From: Novisyntrophococcus fermenticellae
GTDB taxonomy: Bacteria; Bacillota; Clostridia; Lachnospirales; Lachnospiraceae
Assembly (NCBI RefSeq): GCF_018866245.1
Contig: NZ_CP076458.1
Coordinates: forward strand, 1,302,001 to 1,366,000
Direction: 5' to 3'
DNA length: 64,000 nucleotides
A program made the position numbers and the translations under genes. How positions within the stretch are numbered: the stretch's first letter is position 1; every line of letters begins with the position of its first letter. The notes under the pieces were generated by a model. The model did no database searches. It saw nothing but the letters and a program-made list of their open reading frames with translations, and had not been told where the DNA came from. Shown here in pieces: positions 17,920 through 27,087 of the stretch.

Positions 17920-19194
17920 ATGCAGATTGATTTAGAGCAGTTCAGAAACCCATGTTCATGTGGAAAGGTCCACGAGGTTTCCGTGCGTGGAATCTGGATT
18001 GAGGAAGATGCTGTCAGGCGTCTGTATCAGATGTTGACGGAGGAAGAGGCACTCGGGGAGTTTATTGCTCCGGTTATCGTGTGGGATGATAATATCAAAG
18101 GAGCCGTGGAGGAAAGACTGGAGGATGTTGAAGATATTTGTCTGGATGATATCTGCCTGGACAGTGAAAATCTTCATGCCAACAATCGTGGAGTAGAGAT
18201 ACTGGAGGAAAATCTGCCGGATGAGACAGACCTGATTCTTGCGGTCGGAAGTGGTACGATACATGATCTCTGCCGTTATGTGGCACATCAAAGACGTATT
18301 CCTTTTATTTCAGTACCGACTGCGGCAAGTGTGGATGGTTTCGTATCTACGGTAGCGGCGATGACCTGGGATGGTATGAAAAAGACTATTCCGGCCACAG
18401 CACCTATTTATGTTTTTGCAGACACGAACATTATCAAAGAAGCGCCATATAGGCTGACTGCTTCCGGAATTTCAGATTTGTTGGGAAAATATATAGCACT
18501 TGCAGATTGGAAAATCGCTCACCTTGTAACCGGAGAGTATATCTGCGGAGAAATCGTGGAACTCGAATATGAAGCACTGAAAGAGGTAGTTTCCTCAATC
18601 GGAGATTTTGCTGAAAATGATGGGGAGTCCTATGAGAAGCTTGTGTATGCATTGCTGCTTTCCGGACTTGCCATGCAGATGACAGGAAACTCCAGACCTG
18701 CTTCCTGTGCCGAGCACCATATGTCCCATCTTTGGGAGATGGAAGTAATCAATCAACCACTGGATGCACTGCATGGAGAGAAAGTTTCTGTGGGCATGAT
18801 GCAGGTACGCATAAAATATGCTAAAATTGCGGAAGCTATTAGAACTGGAAGCTGTAACGTACGTCCGTATGAAGGTTTGGAGGAGAGTCTGCTTCAGGAC
18901 ACCTTTGGAAAAAAGGGACTGTATGAATCCACAATTCGCGAGAACACACCGGATCCCATGGTCGGGATTCACGTTAACGAACTAAAAGCCGTGCTTCCAC
19001 AGATTGCAGATATTATCGATGAAATCCCCCCGGCAGAGGAACTTCAGCGCATACTAAAAGAAGGGCACTGCTGTTACAGTATGAAGCAAATCGGACTTTC
19101 CGATGATCTGATTGAGCCTTCACTTCGTTTGTCACCCTATGTAAGGAACCGTTTGAGTTTTAACCGCATCTCAAAGATGCTGGATATAGAGTAA
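17920..19194 (+). CDS. egsA: sn-Glycerol-1-phosphate dehydrogenase (AraM/EgsA family)
   Basis: Enzyme of the iron-containing alcohol dehydrogenase superfamily that reduces dihydroxyacetone phosphate to sn-glycerol-1-phosphate, the archaeal-type stereoisomer. The 424-residue protein has the nucleotide-binding GSGTIHDLCRYVA near residues 110-122 and FISVPTAASVDGFVS near 128-142, whose Asp is a metal ligand. The metal-binding His residues are in CAEHHMSHLWEM near 264-275 and LDALHGEKVSVGM near 280-292. In Bacillus the homologue makes heptaprenylglyceryl phosphate precursors. Here it follows a glycosyltransferase and precedes the isoprenoid gene ispF by 10 bases. A small GCCCTG/CAGGGC hairpin lies upstream at 17877-17892. 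Confidence 0.88.
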   Translation: MQIDLEQFRNPCSCGKVHEVSVRGIWIEEDAVRRLYQMLTEEEALGEFIAPVIVWDDNIKGAVEERLEDVEDICLDDICLDSENLHANNRGVEILEENLPDETDLILAVGSGTIHDLCRYVAHQRRIPFISVPTAASVDGFVSTVAAMTWDGMKKTIPATAPIYVFADTNIIKEAPYRLTASGISDLLGKYIALADWKIAHLVTGEYICGEIVELEYEALKEVVSSIGDFAENDGESYEKLVYALLLSGLAMQMTGNSRPASCAEHHMSHLWEMEVINQPLDALHGEKVSVGMMQVRIKYAKIAEAIRTGSCNVRPYEGLEESLLQDTFGKKGLYESTIRENTPDPMVGIHVNELKAVLPQIADIIDEIPPAEELQRILKEGHCCYSMKQIGLSDDLIEPSLRLSPYVRNRLSFNRISKMLDIE

Positions 19195-19204
19195 GGAGTA
19201 GTAT

Positions 19205-19747
19205 ATGAGAGTTGGAATGGGATACGATGTACACAAGCTGGCCGTGGATCGAAAGTTGATTCTGGGTGGAGTCGAAATTCCGTTTGAAAAAGGACTTATG
19301 GGACACTCTGATGCAGATGTACTGACACATGCGGTGATGGATGCACTGCTGGGAGCAGCTGCTCTCCGGGATATAGGATTTCACTTTCCGGATACGGATC
19401 CTGCATACGAGGGGATATCCAGTATGAAACTGCTTGAAAAAGTCGGAGAGCTGTTGGAAGAGCACATGTATCTGATTGAGAATATTGACGCGACAATTGT
19501 TGCCCAGAAACCCAAATTACAGCCCTATATAGAGAAGATGATTAAAAATGTTGCAGATGTTCTTCATCTTCAGGAAAATCAGGTGAATTTCAAAGCCACT
19601 ACAGAGGAAGGTCTGGGATTTACCGGATTGCTGGAAGGAATATCGGCACATGCTGTGTGTTCCATCATCCCGGCGCTGGATGCCCTGTCAGATGACCGGA
19701 TGGAATCCAGTCAGGGATGTGGCGGATGTTGTATGCGCAAAGATTAG
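19205..19747 (+). CDS. ispF: 2-C-methyl-D-erythritol 2,4-cyclodiphosphate synthase
   Basis: IspF closes the cyclodiphosphate ring in the MEP isoprenoid pathway. Metal ligands are in MGYDVHKL (Asp8, His10) and the next His is in [20 protein letters not shown] near 37-56. [13 protein letters not shown] near 59 and [13 protein letters not shown] near 130 are family signatures. The usual protein is about 157 residues. This one has 180, with an additional C-terminal tail that ends in a Cys-rich cluster (CGGCC near residues 173-177). The tail could bind metal or be a local oddity. The gene follows the glycerol-1-phosphate dehydrogenase gene closely. Confidence 0.95.
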   Translation: MRVGMGYDVHKLAVDRKLILGGVEIPFEKGLMGHSDADVLTHAVMDALLGAAALRDIGFHFPDTDPAYEGISSMKLLEKVGELLEEHMYLIENIDATIVAQKPKLQPYIEKMIKNVADVLHLQENQVNFKATTEEGLGFTGLLEGISAHAVCSIIPALDALSDDRMESSQGCGGCCMRKD

Positions 19748-19765
19748 ATTTTACAGTAAAACAAA

Positions 19766-19795
19766 TTGACGGGCATGGCAGAGATATGTTACAAT
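19766..19795 (+). promoter_or_regulatory. Promoter of the riboswitch-controlled ATPase gene
   Basis: TTGACG (19766-19771) and TACAAT (19790-19795) are 18 bases apart. This places the transcription start at about 19802, at or just inside the 5' edge of the aptamer as drawn, so the outermost P1 bases may not be transcribed from this promoter. Confidence 0.7.
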
Positions 19796-19798
19796 ATC

Positions 19799-19888
19799 CG
19801 GGTAAGGGAGTAGTCGACGATTAACCGTGAAAAAGTCAACACTCGGAATTAGATTCCTGGCTTTTGATGAAATGACGAGACTTATCTG
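19799..19888 (+). promoter_or_regulatory. yybP-ykoY family (manganese) riboswitch
   Basis: The sequence carries the hallmarks of the yybP-ykoY motif: GGGAGTAG in the first internal loop, GTCAACACTCGG, then CCTGGCTTTTGA in the second arm, and GACGAGAC before the closing strand. Outer stem P1 pairs 19799-19806 with 19881-19888 (GGTAAG with CTTATC, plus flanking pairs). The 3' strand of P1, CTTATC (19881-19886), is also part of the 5' arm of the following terminator. Binding of ligand should therefore hold P1 and block termination. Known members of this family sense Mn2+ and turn on Mn exporters, and the switch lies ahead of a P-type ATPase. Confidence 0.87.
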
Positions 19889-19912
19889 TGTAAACGGATA
19901 AGTCTCTTTTTT
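19877..19912 (+). terminator. Riboswitch-controlled intrinsic terminator
   Basis: GAGACTTATC (19877-19886) and GATAAGTCTC (19897-19906) form a perfect 10-base stem, followed directly by six T residues (19907-19912). The left arm shares CTTATC with aptamer stem P1, so aptamer and terminator are mutually exclusive. Confidence 0.9.
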
Positions 19913-19981
19913 ACTATTTAGCCGGGGCCATTCGATATATAAGGTTAATTGAAGATGAAAGTACAATTAAAGGAGGTCACT

Positions 19982-22627
19982 ATGAAAGAGTACTTAACCA
20001 GTGTGGATGAAGTGCTGCAGGAACAAAAGACATCAGCAGAAGGGATTACTGCCCGGGAAGCTGAAAAAAGGCTGGAACAGTATGGGAAGAATAAACTGAA
20101 AGAGGGGAAGAAAATTTCCATCATTCAACGTTTTCTTGAACAACTGGCAGATCCGATGATCATTATCCTGATTGTGGCAGCTGTCATTTCGGGCATTACA
20201 GCTGTTATAGAAGGTGAATCTTTTGCTGAAGTGATTATTATCATGGCTGTGGTTATTATCAATGCAGTTCTGGGCGTTGTGCAGGAGAGCAAGGCGGAAA
20301 AAGCTATTGAAGCTCTTCAAGAAATTGCTGCCGCGACATCTAAGGTAATTCGCGATGGAAAACAAATCGAGATCAGGAGCGAGGATCTTGTGCCGGGCGA
20401 TATTATCGTACTGGAGGCCGGAGATGCTGTGCCGGCAGATGCCAGAATCATAGAGAGTGCCAGCATGAAAATTGAGGAAGCAGCACTTACCGGTGAATCC
20501 GTACCCGTTAATAAAATCTGTAAGCTTCTGAATCTGGATGGCAGTAAGGACATTCCTCTGGGTGACAGAAAGAATATGTGCTATATGGGCAGTACGGTTG
20601 TTTATGGCCGCGGTAAGGCTGTCGTAACAGGAACCGGCATGGATACTGAGATGGGTAAAATTGCGGATGCTCTTTCAAATGCAATCGATGATGAGACCCC
20701 GCTTCAGATTAAGTTGAATCAGCTCAGTAAGATTTTGAGTGTTCTGGTACTGGTAATCTGTGTGGTGATCTTTGCAGTAAGTCTGATTCGTGCCGCTGTG
20801 ACAGGCGGAGGAATTAACGGAGAGATAGTTCTTGATACGTTTATGGTTGCAGTTTCACTGGCGGTAGCCGCTATCCCGGAAGGTCTGGCAGCGGTTGTTA
20901 CTATCGTATTATCCATGGGTGTTACGAAGATGTCCGCAAAGAATGCGGTGATTCGTAAACTTACGGCGGTGGAGACACTGGGGTGTACGCAAATTATCTG
21001 TTCGGATAAGACTGGTACATTAACGCAGAATAAGATGACGGTCGTTAAGCATGCCGGCGAAGATGATAACAGGCTGGCTATGGCTATGGCACTATGTTCA
21101 GATGCTGAACTTGGGGAAGACGGATTTGCTGTGGGAGAACCTACAGAATGTGCGCTTGTCAATGATGCGAATAAGCTTGGAATGCCTAAATATGATTTAA
21201 AAGAGAAGTATCCGCGAGTGGGCGAGGCTCCCTTTGATTCTATGAGAAAGATGATGTCTACGATACATCGGACTGATGATGGAGGGATTGTACAGTTCAC
21301 GAAGGGTGCTCCGGATGTTGTTTTAAAGCTCTGTACAAAAATCTGGAAGGATGGCAGGGAAGCAGAGCTTGACGAGGCGACCAGGGAAGAGATTGTACGT
21401 CAGAATAAAGACATGGCGAACCAGGCGCTGCGCGTATTGTGCGGTGCACAACGTACATGGGAAGATATACCTGAGACTGCTGAGCCGGAAGATCTGGAGC
21501 AGGATCTTGTATTTCTGGGTCTGTCTGGTATGATCGATCCTGTCCGTCCGGAGGTAAAGGATGCAGTACAGGAATGCCGGGAGGCAGGTATACGCCCGAT
21601 TATGATTACCGGTGACCACAAAGATACGGCTGTTGCCATTGCAAGAGAGCTGGGAATCATTGAAAATGCAGATCAGGCAATCACAGGTGCACAGTTGGAT
21701 GATATCAGTGATGAAGACCTTGACACGAAAATTGAGCAGTATTCCGTATATGCCCGTGTACAGCCGGAGCATAAGGTTCGGATTGTCAAGGGATGGAAGA
21801 AAAAGGGTATGATCGTGGCAATGACCGGCGATGGTGTTAACGATGCGCCCTCCATTAAGAGCGCTGATATCGGTGTAGGTATGGGTATCACCGGAACAGA
21901 TGTTACAAAGAATGTGGCAGATATGGTATTAGCGGATGACAATTTTGCAACCATCGTATCAGCAGTAGAGGAAGGCCGCAGAATCTATGACAATATCAGA
22001 AAAGCCATTCAGTTCCTTCTTGCCTCCAATATGGCGGAAGTACTGTCCGTGTTCTTCGCAACGCTGTTGGGCTTTGTAATTTTAAAACCGGTACATCTGT
22101 TGTGGATTAATCTGATTACGGACTGTTTCCCTGCATTGGCTCTGGGGATGGAAAAAGGTGAAAATGATATCATGAAGAGGGAGCCAAGAAATTCCCGGGA
22201 TGGTATCTTTGCAGGTGGAATGGGATTTGACATCGCATTCCAGGGTGTATTGGTAACGATACTGACACTGACTTCTTATTTTATAGGACATTATGTGGAA
22301 TCAGGTGTGTTTGAAATTGCGGAGAGTGCGGATGGTATGACCATGGCGTTTTTGACACTGTCCATGATTGAAATCTTCCATTCCTTTAATATGCGTTCCA
22401 GAAGAGGTTCCATCTTCACGATGAAAAGTCATAACAAATGGCTTTGGGGTGCGATGCTGCTTTCATTCGTCCTGACAACAGCAGTTATTGAGGTTCCATT
22501 CCTGGCGAATGCATTTTCATTCCAGCCGATTGACTTTCATGAATATCTGATTGCTATGGGCCTGGCTATCGTAATTATTCCGATCATGGAAATCACAAAG
22601 GCAATTCAAAGAAGTATGGGCAAATAA
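19982..22627 (+). CDS. P-type cation ATPase, probably Mn2+ (or Ca2+) exporter
   Basis: This is an 881-residue P2-type ATPase of the calcium-pump family. The start is ATG 19982, five bases after AGGAGG. It shows TGES in the actuator domain near residue 170, helix M4 motif AIPEGLAAVV near 300, the phosphorylation site CSDKTGTLTQNKM near 341-353, KGAPD near 442 and the hinge TGDGVNDAPS near 616. Four C-terminal membrane helices follow, with WINLITDCFPALALGMEKGE near 705. By homology alone it would be called a Ca2+ ATPase. The yybP-ykoY riboswitch upstream suggests Mn2+ efflux, as for the related Lactococcus YoaB. It is monocistronic, between riboswitch and terminator. Confidence 0.92.
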   Translation: MKEYLTSVDEVLQEQKTSAEGITAREAEKRLEQYGKNKLKEGKKISIIQRFLEQLADPMIIILIVAAVISGITAVIEGESFAEVIIIMAVVIINAVLGVVQESKAEKAIEALQEIAAATSKVIRDGKQIEIRSEDLVPGDIIVLEAGDAVPADARIIESASMKIEEAALTGESVPVNKICKLLNLDGSKDIPLGDRKNMCYMGSTVVYGRGKAVVTGTGMDTEMGKIADALSNAIDDETPLQIKLNQLSKILSVLVLVICVVIFAVSLIRAAVTGGGINGEIVLDTFMVAVSLAVAAIPEGLAAVVTIVLSMGVTKMSAKNAVIRKLTAVETLGCTQIICSDKTGTLTQNKMTVVKHAGEDDNRLAMAMALCSDAELGEDGFAVGEPTECALVNDANKLGMPKYDLKEKYPRVGEAPFDSMRKMMSTIHRTDDGGIVQFTKGAPDVVLKLCTKIWKDGREAELDEATREEIVRQNKDMANQALRVLCGAQRTWEDIPETAEPEDLEQDLVFLGLSGMIDPVRPEVKDAVQECREAGIRPIMITGDHKDTAVAIARELGIIENADQAITGAQLDDISDEDLDTKIEQYSVYARVQPEHKVRIVKGWKKKGMIVAMTGDGVNDAPSIKSADIGVGMGITGTDVTKNVADMVLADDNFATIVSAVEEGRRIYDNIRKAIQFLLASNMAEVLSVFFATLLGFVILKPVHLLWINLITDCFPALALGMEKGENDIMKREPRNSRDGIFAGGMGFDIAFQGVLVTILTLTSYFIGHYVESGVFEIAESADGMTMAFLTLSMIEIFHSFNMRSRRGSIFTMKSHNKWLWGAMLLSFVLTTAVIEVPFLANAFSFQPIDFHEYLIAMGLAIVIIPIMEITKAIQRSMGK

Positions 22628-22644
22628 GACCTTTGTCTCCCTGA

Positions 22645-22680
22645 TGCAAAAGGAGCTGCCAATCGGCAGTTCCTTTTGCA
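22645..22680 (+). terminator. Terminator after the P-type ATPase gene
   Basis: TGCAAAAGGAGCTGCC (22645-22660) pairs with GGCAGTTCCTTTTGCA (22665-22680) over 16 bases with one G-T pair and a four-base loop. A TTTTT run follows a few bases later. Confidence 0.85.
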
Positions 22681-22801
22681 GACTTTTTGACACTGCTATC
22701 AGTTTATGATTGACAAATCCTTTATTCTTGCATAAACTATAAAATAGATGGCAAAAGAGAGATGTGAATTTCGTTGTATCTAAATATAGAGTATAAAAGT
22801 A

Positions 22802-23096
22802 GAGAACGGAAAGAGTAGCAGATGAACCGGATTTATCAGAGAGTGACCGTCACTGGCTGCGAGCGGTCTGATTACGGTGTCTGTGAAGTGCCTCCGGGAA
22901 CTGATTGGGTGAATGCGATACATACGTGTACTGTGTCATAAAGTAGCCCGATACGTATGGCGGACGTTACAGGCTTAAGAGCAGAATTCAACAATGAGTG
23001 CCTGCGGAAAACATGTAAGGCACTTCTGTAATTGAATTTTGAAAGTAAAGTGGAACCGCGGAGAATTTCGTCTTTATTTGACGGGGTTCTTTTTTT
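22802..23096 (+). promoter_or_regulatory. T-box leader, cysteine specific (UGC specifier)
   Basis: This leader fills most of the 503-base gap between the ATPase and cysE. The T-box sequence TGGAACCGCG lies at 23051-23060, preceded by AAAG. The intrinsic terminator is AGAATTTCGTC (23062-23072) pairing with GACGGGGTTCT (23080-23090), three G-T pairs, followed by a T run to 23096. The stem I region (about 22810-22950) contains GTGAATGCGATA, and TGC at 22914-22916 is in the position of the specifier codon, which reads cysteine. This agrees with cysE and cysS directly downstream. Uncharged tRNA-Cys should stabilise the antiterminator and turn the operon on. The remaining bases 22681-22801 show no gene. 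Confidence 0.88.
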
Positions 23097-23131
23097 ATCC
23101 ATAAATGTGGAAATCATAGGAGGATTTGGTT

Positions 23132-23809
23132 ATGGGGTTTATAGCACATATAAAGGAAGAATTTGCTGTCATTCAAGAAAGGGATCCGGCTATTAAATCG
23201 CCCTGGGAGGTATTGCTATATCCCAGTTTCCGTGTTATGCTGAAGTATCGAAGAGCCCATAAGCAGTATTTGAAGGGTCATTATTTCAGAGCCAGGTGGA
23301 TTTCCCAACGGGCAACCAGAAAAACCGGTATCGAGATTCATCCGGGTGCGACGATTGGAAAGGGACTTTTTATCGATCATGGTGCAGGGGTCGTTATTGG
23401 TGAAACTGCAATTATCGGTGATAATGTGACCCTGTATCAGGGAGTTACGCTCGGGGGAACCGGGAAGGAGACCGGAAAACGCCATCCTACGATAGAAGAC
23501 AATGTGATGGTCAGTGCAGGAGCAAAATTGCTGGGTTCTTTTACCGTAGGAGAAAACTCCAAGATTGGTGCAGGAAGTGTGGTATTGGAAGAGGTTCCTC
23601 CGAACTGCACGGTGGTTGGTGTACCGGGCCGGGTGGTAAAAAGAGAGAATATCAAGGTCCCGAGAGAGACCATGGATCAGGTACATCTTCCGGATCCGAT
23701 GCTGGATGATATCAAGGTATTGCAGCGTGAGAATACAGAACTTACGAATCGTGTATTGGAACTCGAAAGGCGATTGAGAACAATTGCGGATCGCGAAATA
23801 GAGAAATAG
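23132..23809 (+). CDS. cysE: Serine O-acetyltransferase
   Basis: CysE makes O-acetylserine, the precursor of cysteine. The protein (225 residues) has an N-terminal helical part (AVIQERDPAIKSPWEVLLYPSFR) and the hexapeptide left-handed beta-helix from about 65 on. This contains GIEIHPGATIGKGLFIDHG, the catalytic His region (FIDHGAGVVIGETA), TLGGTGKETGKRHP near 108-121 and VVGVPGRVVKRE near 167. The C-terminal extension is a short coiled coil (VLQRENTELTNRVLELERRL). The start is ATG 23132, eight bases after ATAGGAGG. It is the first gene behind the cysteine T-box. Confidence 0.95.
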   Translation: MGFIAHIKEEFAVIQERDPAIKSPWEVLLYPSFRVMLKYRRAHKQYLKGHYFRARWISQRATRKTGIEIHPGATIGKGLFIDHGAGVVIGETAIIGDNVTLYQGVTLGGTGKETGKRHPTIEDNVMVSAGAKLLGSFTVGENSKIGAGSVVLEEVPPNCTVVGVPGRVVKRENIKVPRETMDQVHLPDPMLDDIKVLQRENTELTNRVLELERRLRTIADREIEK

Positions 23810-23818
23810 GAGAAAAGT

Positions 23819-25225
23819 ATGAAATTTTATAATACGTTGACTAAGAAAAAAGAAGCGTTTATACCTTTAAAGGAAGGTAAAGTCTCCATGTATGTGTGTG
23901 GGCCTACCGTGTATAATCTCATTCATATAGGTAATGCACGGCCTATGATTGTATTTGATGCGTTACGCCGTTATATGGAGTACAAAGGTTATAAGGTGAA
24001 CTTTGTCTCCAATTTTACAGATGTGGATGATAAGATTATTGCAAAGGCAATTGAAGAAGGGGTGACGGCAGAAGAGGTGTCGCAGCGCTATATCGCCGAA
24101 TGCAAGAAGGATATGGCTGATATGAACGTCAGACCAGCCACAACACATCCACTGGCAACCCAGGAAATTCCCGGTATGATAAATATGATTCAAACGCTGA
24201 TTGATAAGGGATTTGCATATGATGTGGATGGGACTGTATATTTCCGCACCAGAAAGTTCGATGAATACGGAAAACTTTCGCATAAAAACCTGGATGATCT
24301 GCGTTCCGGAGGACGTTCTCTTCTGGTGTCGGGAGAAGAGCAGAAGGAAGACCCACTGGATTTTGTGCTGTGGAAGCCAAAGAAGGAGGGAGAACCTGCA
24401 TGGGAGTCTCCGTGGAGTGAGGGCCGTCCAGGGTGGCATATCGAGTGTTCGGAGATGTCTAAGAAGTATCTGGGTGAGGAGATAGATATACATGCAGGCG
24501 GTGAGGATCTTATTTTTCCTCATCATGAAAATGAAATTGCACAAAGCGAGTGTTGTAATGGAAAACCGTTTGCACGGTACTGGCTTCATAATGCATTTTT
24601 GAACATTGACAGCAGAAAGATGAGTAAATCGCTGGGAAATTTCTTTACAGTTCGTGAAATCGGTGAGAAATATGATCTTCAGGTCTTACGTTTCTTCATG
24701 CTGTCCGCACATTACAGAAGTCCGCTGAACTTCAGTGAAACAATTATGGAATCCTCAAAAAATGCTCTGGAGCGTATCATAACAGCAGTGGATAACTGCA
24801 AACATGTAGCAGAGAACGCTGCTTCGGGTGAGCTGACGGATAAAGAGCAAGAGAAACTTCGTGAAATGGGAGAATTTCGTTCTAAATTTGAAAAAGCGAT
24901 GGAGGATGATTTAAATACCGCAGATGCAATCTCCGCTATCTTTGAGCTTGTGAAGTTTTCTAATACAGGGGTTCATGCGGAGAGTTCCAGAGCATTTGCC
25001 GGCACAGTAAAAGAAGAAATCACAGCTTTATCGGATATTCTGGGATTGCTGGTGGATAGGAAAACTGAGATATTGGATCGCGAAATTGAAGAAAAAATCG
25101 CTGAGCGCCAGGCAGCCAGAAAGGCGAGGGACTTTGCTCTGGCGGATGAAATTCGTGATGAATTACTGGCGAAGGGGATTATCCTGGAAGATACCCGTGA
25201 GGGAGTAAAATGGAAGAGAGCCTGA
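23819..25225 (+). CDS. cysS: Cysteinyl-tRNA synthetase
   Basis: Class I aminoacyl-tRNA synthetase that charges tRNA-Cys. Visible landmarks are the zinc-ligand Cys in [18 protein letters not shown] near residue 26, where the HIGH-type signature reads HIGNA. The other zinc ligands are in WHIECSEMS near 206 and [17 protein letters not shown] near 228, and the KMSKS loop is at 266-270 ([11 protein letters not shown]). The 468-residue length is normal. It starts 9 bases after cysE and is co-regulated with it by the T-box. Its 3' end overlaps mrnC by 16 bases. Confidence 0.97.
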   Translation: MKFYNTLTKKKEAFIPLKEGKVSMYVCGPTVYNLIHIGNARPMIVFDALRRYMEYKGYKVNFVSNFTDVDDKIIAKAIEEGVTAEEVSQRYIAECKKDMADMNVRPATTHPLATQEIPGMINMIQTLIDKGFAYDVDGTVYFRTRKFDEYGKLSHKNLDDLRSGGRSLLVSGEEQKEDPLDFVLWKPKKEGEPAWESPWSEGRPGWHIECSEMSKKYLGEEIDIHAGGEDLIFPHHENEIAQSECCNGKPFARYWLHNAFLNIDSRKMSKSLGNFFTVREIGEKYDLQVLRFFMLSAHYRSPLNFSETIMESSKNALERIITAVDNCKHVAENAASGELTDKEQEKLREMGEFRSKFEKAMEDDLNTADAISAIFELVKFSNTGVHAESSRAFAGTVKEEITALSDILGLLVDRKTEILDREIEEKIAERQAARKARDFALADEIRDELLAKGIILEDTREGVKWKRA

Positions 25226-25674
25226 TCACATATCTGAAGGAGCAGTTTCACCAGAAGGATGTGGATATCAAAACCTATTCGCCGCTTACATTAGCTTATA
25301 TTGGAGATGCAATCTATGACTTGCTTATCCGGACCCTTCTGGTGGATAAAGGAAATACACAGGTAAACAAGCTGCATAGAAGAGCAAGCGATCTGGTGAA
25401 AGCCGGGAAGCAGTCGCAGATGATTGGAATTCTGGAGCAGCATTTTACCACGGAAGAATTGCAGGTATATAAAAGAGGACGCAATGCCAAGTCTTTTACC
25501 AGCGCCAAGAATGCAAGTATAACCGATTATCGGAGAGCAACCGGTTTTGAAGCGGTCATGGGCTACCTATACCTTAAGGGCGAGTATCACCGTATAATTG
25601 ATTTGATAAAACTGGGTTTGGAACCTGGAGAAGAGGAAAAAGATGGAGAACGCCAGACAAGAGAGTCAGAATGA
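25210..25674 (+). CDS. mrnC: Mini-ribonuclease III
   Basis: Mini-III matures 23S rRNA ends in Firmicutes. It consists of the RNase III catalytic domain without a double-stranded RNA-binding domain. The 154-residue protein shows the key segment [18 protein letters not shown] near residues 23-40, with the acidic metal-binding Asp. [14 protein letters not shown] near 50-63 and [34 protein letters not shown] near 88-122 correspond to the second half of the catalytic site. Its position between cysS and rlmB is the conserved Firmicute order. Confidence 0.93.
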   Translation: MEESLITYLKEQFHQKDVDIKTYSPLTLAYIGDAIYDLLIRTLLVDKGNTQVNKLHRRASDLVKAGKQSQMIGILEQHFTTEELQVYKRGRNAKSFTSAKNASITDYRRATGFEAVMGYLYLKGEYHRIIDLIKLGLEPGEEEKDGERQTRESE

Positions 25675-26398
25675 GAATAAAATTGAGGGAAGAAATGCGG
25701 TGCTGGAGGCTCTTCGCTCAGGCAGAAGTATTGACAAGATTTTTATATTGATGGGAAGCCATGATGGTCCGATTCAGTCGATATTAAGAGAGTCAAAAAA
25801 GCACGATGTTATCATAAGTTATGTCTCGAAGGAGAGATTGAATCAGATTTCGGAAACAGGGAATCATCAGGGGGTGATTGCTCTGGCTGCATCCTATACG
25901 TATGCCACAGTGGAGGATATCCTGCAAAGAGCAGCAGAGAAGGGAGAACCGCCTTTTATCCTACTGCTGGATGGAATTGAGGATCCTCATAATCTGGGGG
26001 CAATCTTAAGAACCGCCAATCTGGCGGGTGCACACGGTATTATTATACCAAAGCACAGAGCCGTGGGGCTGACGGCCACAGTGGCTAAAACTTCGGCAGG
26101 AGCAATTAATTACACACCTGTGGCTAAGGTGACGAATTTAGGGATTGTCATCGAACAACTGAAGAAGGAAGGCCTGTGGTTTGTATGTGCCGATATGGAA
26201 GGAACCAGGATGTATGATCTGGATCTGAAAGGACCTATCGGACTTGTAATCGGTAATGAAGGCGGAGGAGTCAGCCGTCTGGTCAGAGAAAAGTGTGACC
26301 TGACTGCCTCCATCCCCACGAAAGGTGATATCGATTCTTTAAATGCATCGGTGGCAGCCGGAATACTTGCTTATGAGATTGTCAGACAGCGAGGATAA
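25643..26398 (+). CDS. rlmB: 23S rRNA (guanosine-2'-O-)-methyltransferase RlmB (TrmH/SpoU family)
   Basis: SPOUT-class methyltransferase that 2'-O-methylates 23S rRNA, predicted for G2251. The N-terminal substrate-binding domain begins IEGRNAVLEALRSGRSIDKIFI. The three SpoU motifs follow: motif 1 in GIEDPHNLGAILRTANLAGA near 112-131, motif 2 in GLVIGNEGGGVSRLV near 193-207, and motif 3 in IPTKGDIDSLNASVAAGILAYE near 217-238. The length of 251 residues is standard. ATG 25643 lies inside the end of mrnC, 32 bases before its stop, so expression is coupled. Confidence 0.93.
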   Translation: MENARQESQNENKIEGRNAVLEALRSGRSIDKIFILMGSHDGPIQSILRESKKHDVIISYVSKERLNQISETGNHQGVIALAASYTYATVEDILQRAAEKGEPPFILLLDGIEDPHNLGAILRTANLAGAHGIIIPKHRAVGLTATVAKTSAGAINYTPVAKVTNLGIVIEQLKKEGLWFVCADMEGTRMYDLDLKGPIGLVIGNEGGGVSRLVREKCDLTASIPTKGDIDSLNASVAAGILAYEIVRQRG

Positions 26399-26399
26399 T

Positions 26400-27011
26400 A
26401 TGAAAAATTACCATGAGTTCACGGATGAACAGCTCATAGAAAAATTGAGAAATGGAGAACAGGAGATAGCCGATTTTCTTGTGGATAAGTATAAAAACCT
26501 GGTTCGCAAGAAAGCCCGTGCTCTTTACCTGGCCGGCGGTGATCAGGAGGATTTGCTTCAGGAAGGAATGCTGGGGCTTTTTAAGGCTGTTCAGGAATAT
26601 CTGCCCGGTAAAGATGCTGCTTTTTATACATTTGCCAGCTCATGCATCACAAACCAGATGTATAAGGCCGTAACAACTTCCCTGAGACAGAAACATCAGC
26701 CATTGAATAATTCACTGTCTTTAAATGAACTGGAAGAAAGTGCGGCATGGAATCTGATTACAGAAGAGAGTCCTGAAAAGATTTTTCTGGAACAGGAGCG
26801 CAGCGACCATCTTAACAGTAAAATCAAAGCCACACTAAGTAACTTTGAGATGCAGGTTCTGGGGATGTATCTGGGAGGATACGATTATATCAGCATAGGA
26901 GAGAAACTGCATAAAACTCCGAAGTCCATAGACAACGCCCTTCAGAGAATAAGAAAAAAGGTCAGGGAAACCCTTGGAACCGCAGGCAGCAGAACTGTGA
27001 AAAAAGGCTGA
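26400..27011 (+). CDS. sigH: RNA polymerase sigma-H-like factor
   Basis: This sigma-70 family factor (203 residues) resembles SigH/Spo0H, which directs early sporulation and stationary-phase genes. Region 2 is seen as RKKARALYLAGGDQEDLLQEGMLGLFKAVQEY (residues 36-67), followed by FYTFASSCITNQMYKAV, the -10 binding helix. Region 4 is seen as LSNFEMQVLGMYLGGYDYISIGEKLHKTPKSIDNALQRIRKKVRE near 142-186, a helix-turn-helix. I chose ATG 26400 behind GCGAGGAT. It begins one base after the rlmB stop. In Bacillus a further gene (rae1/yacP) sits before sigH; it is absent here. Transcription is likely at least partly from the cysteine T-box promoter. Confidence 0.9.
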   Translation: MKNYHEFTDEQLIEKLRNGEQEIADFLVDKYKNLVRKKARALYLAGGDQEDLLQEGMLGLFKAVQEYLPGKDAAFYTFASSCITNQMYKAVTTSLRQKHQPLNNSLSLNELEESAAWNLITEESPEKIFLEQERSDHLNSKIKATLSNFEMQVLGMYLGGYDYISIGEKLHKTPKSIDNALQRIRKKVRETLGTAGSRTVKKG

Positions 27012-27019
27012 AAAATGTC

Positions 27020-27048
27020 TTGACATTTCCTGCGGGATTTGGTAGAAT
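27020..27048 (+). promoter_or_regulatory. Strong promoter of tRNA-Thr
   Basis: A consensus TTGACA (27020-27025) and TAGAAT (27043-27048) are 17 bases apart, immediately ahead of the tRNA gene. Confidence 0.85.
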
Positions 27049-27087
27049 CTTTACTTGTAGCGGATAGGAAAATCTGCTTCATATCAG

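Noticed and set aside
23126..23131. TTG 23126 as the cysE start
   Set aside because: ATG 23132 has better spacing to ATAGGAGG and fits the usual N-terminus.
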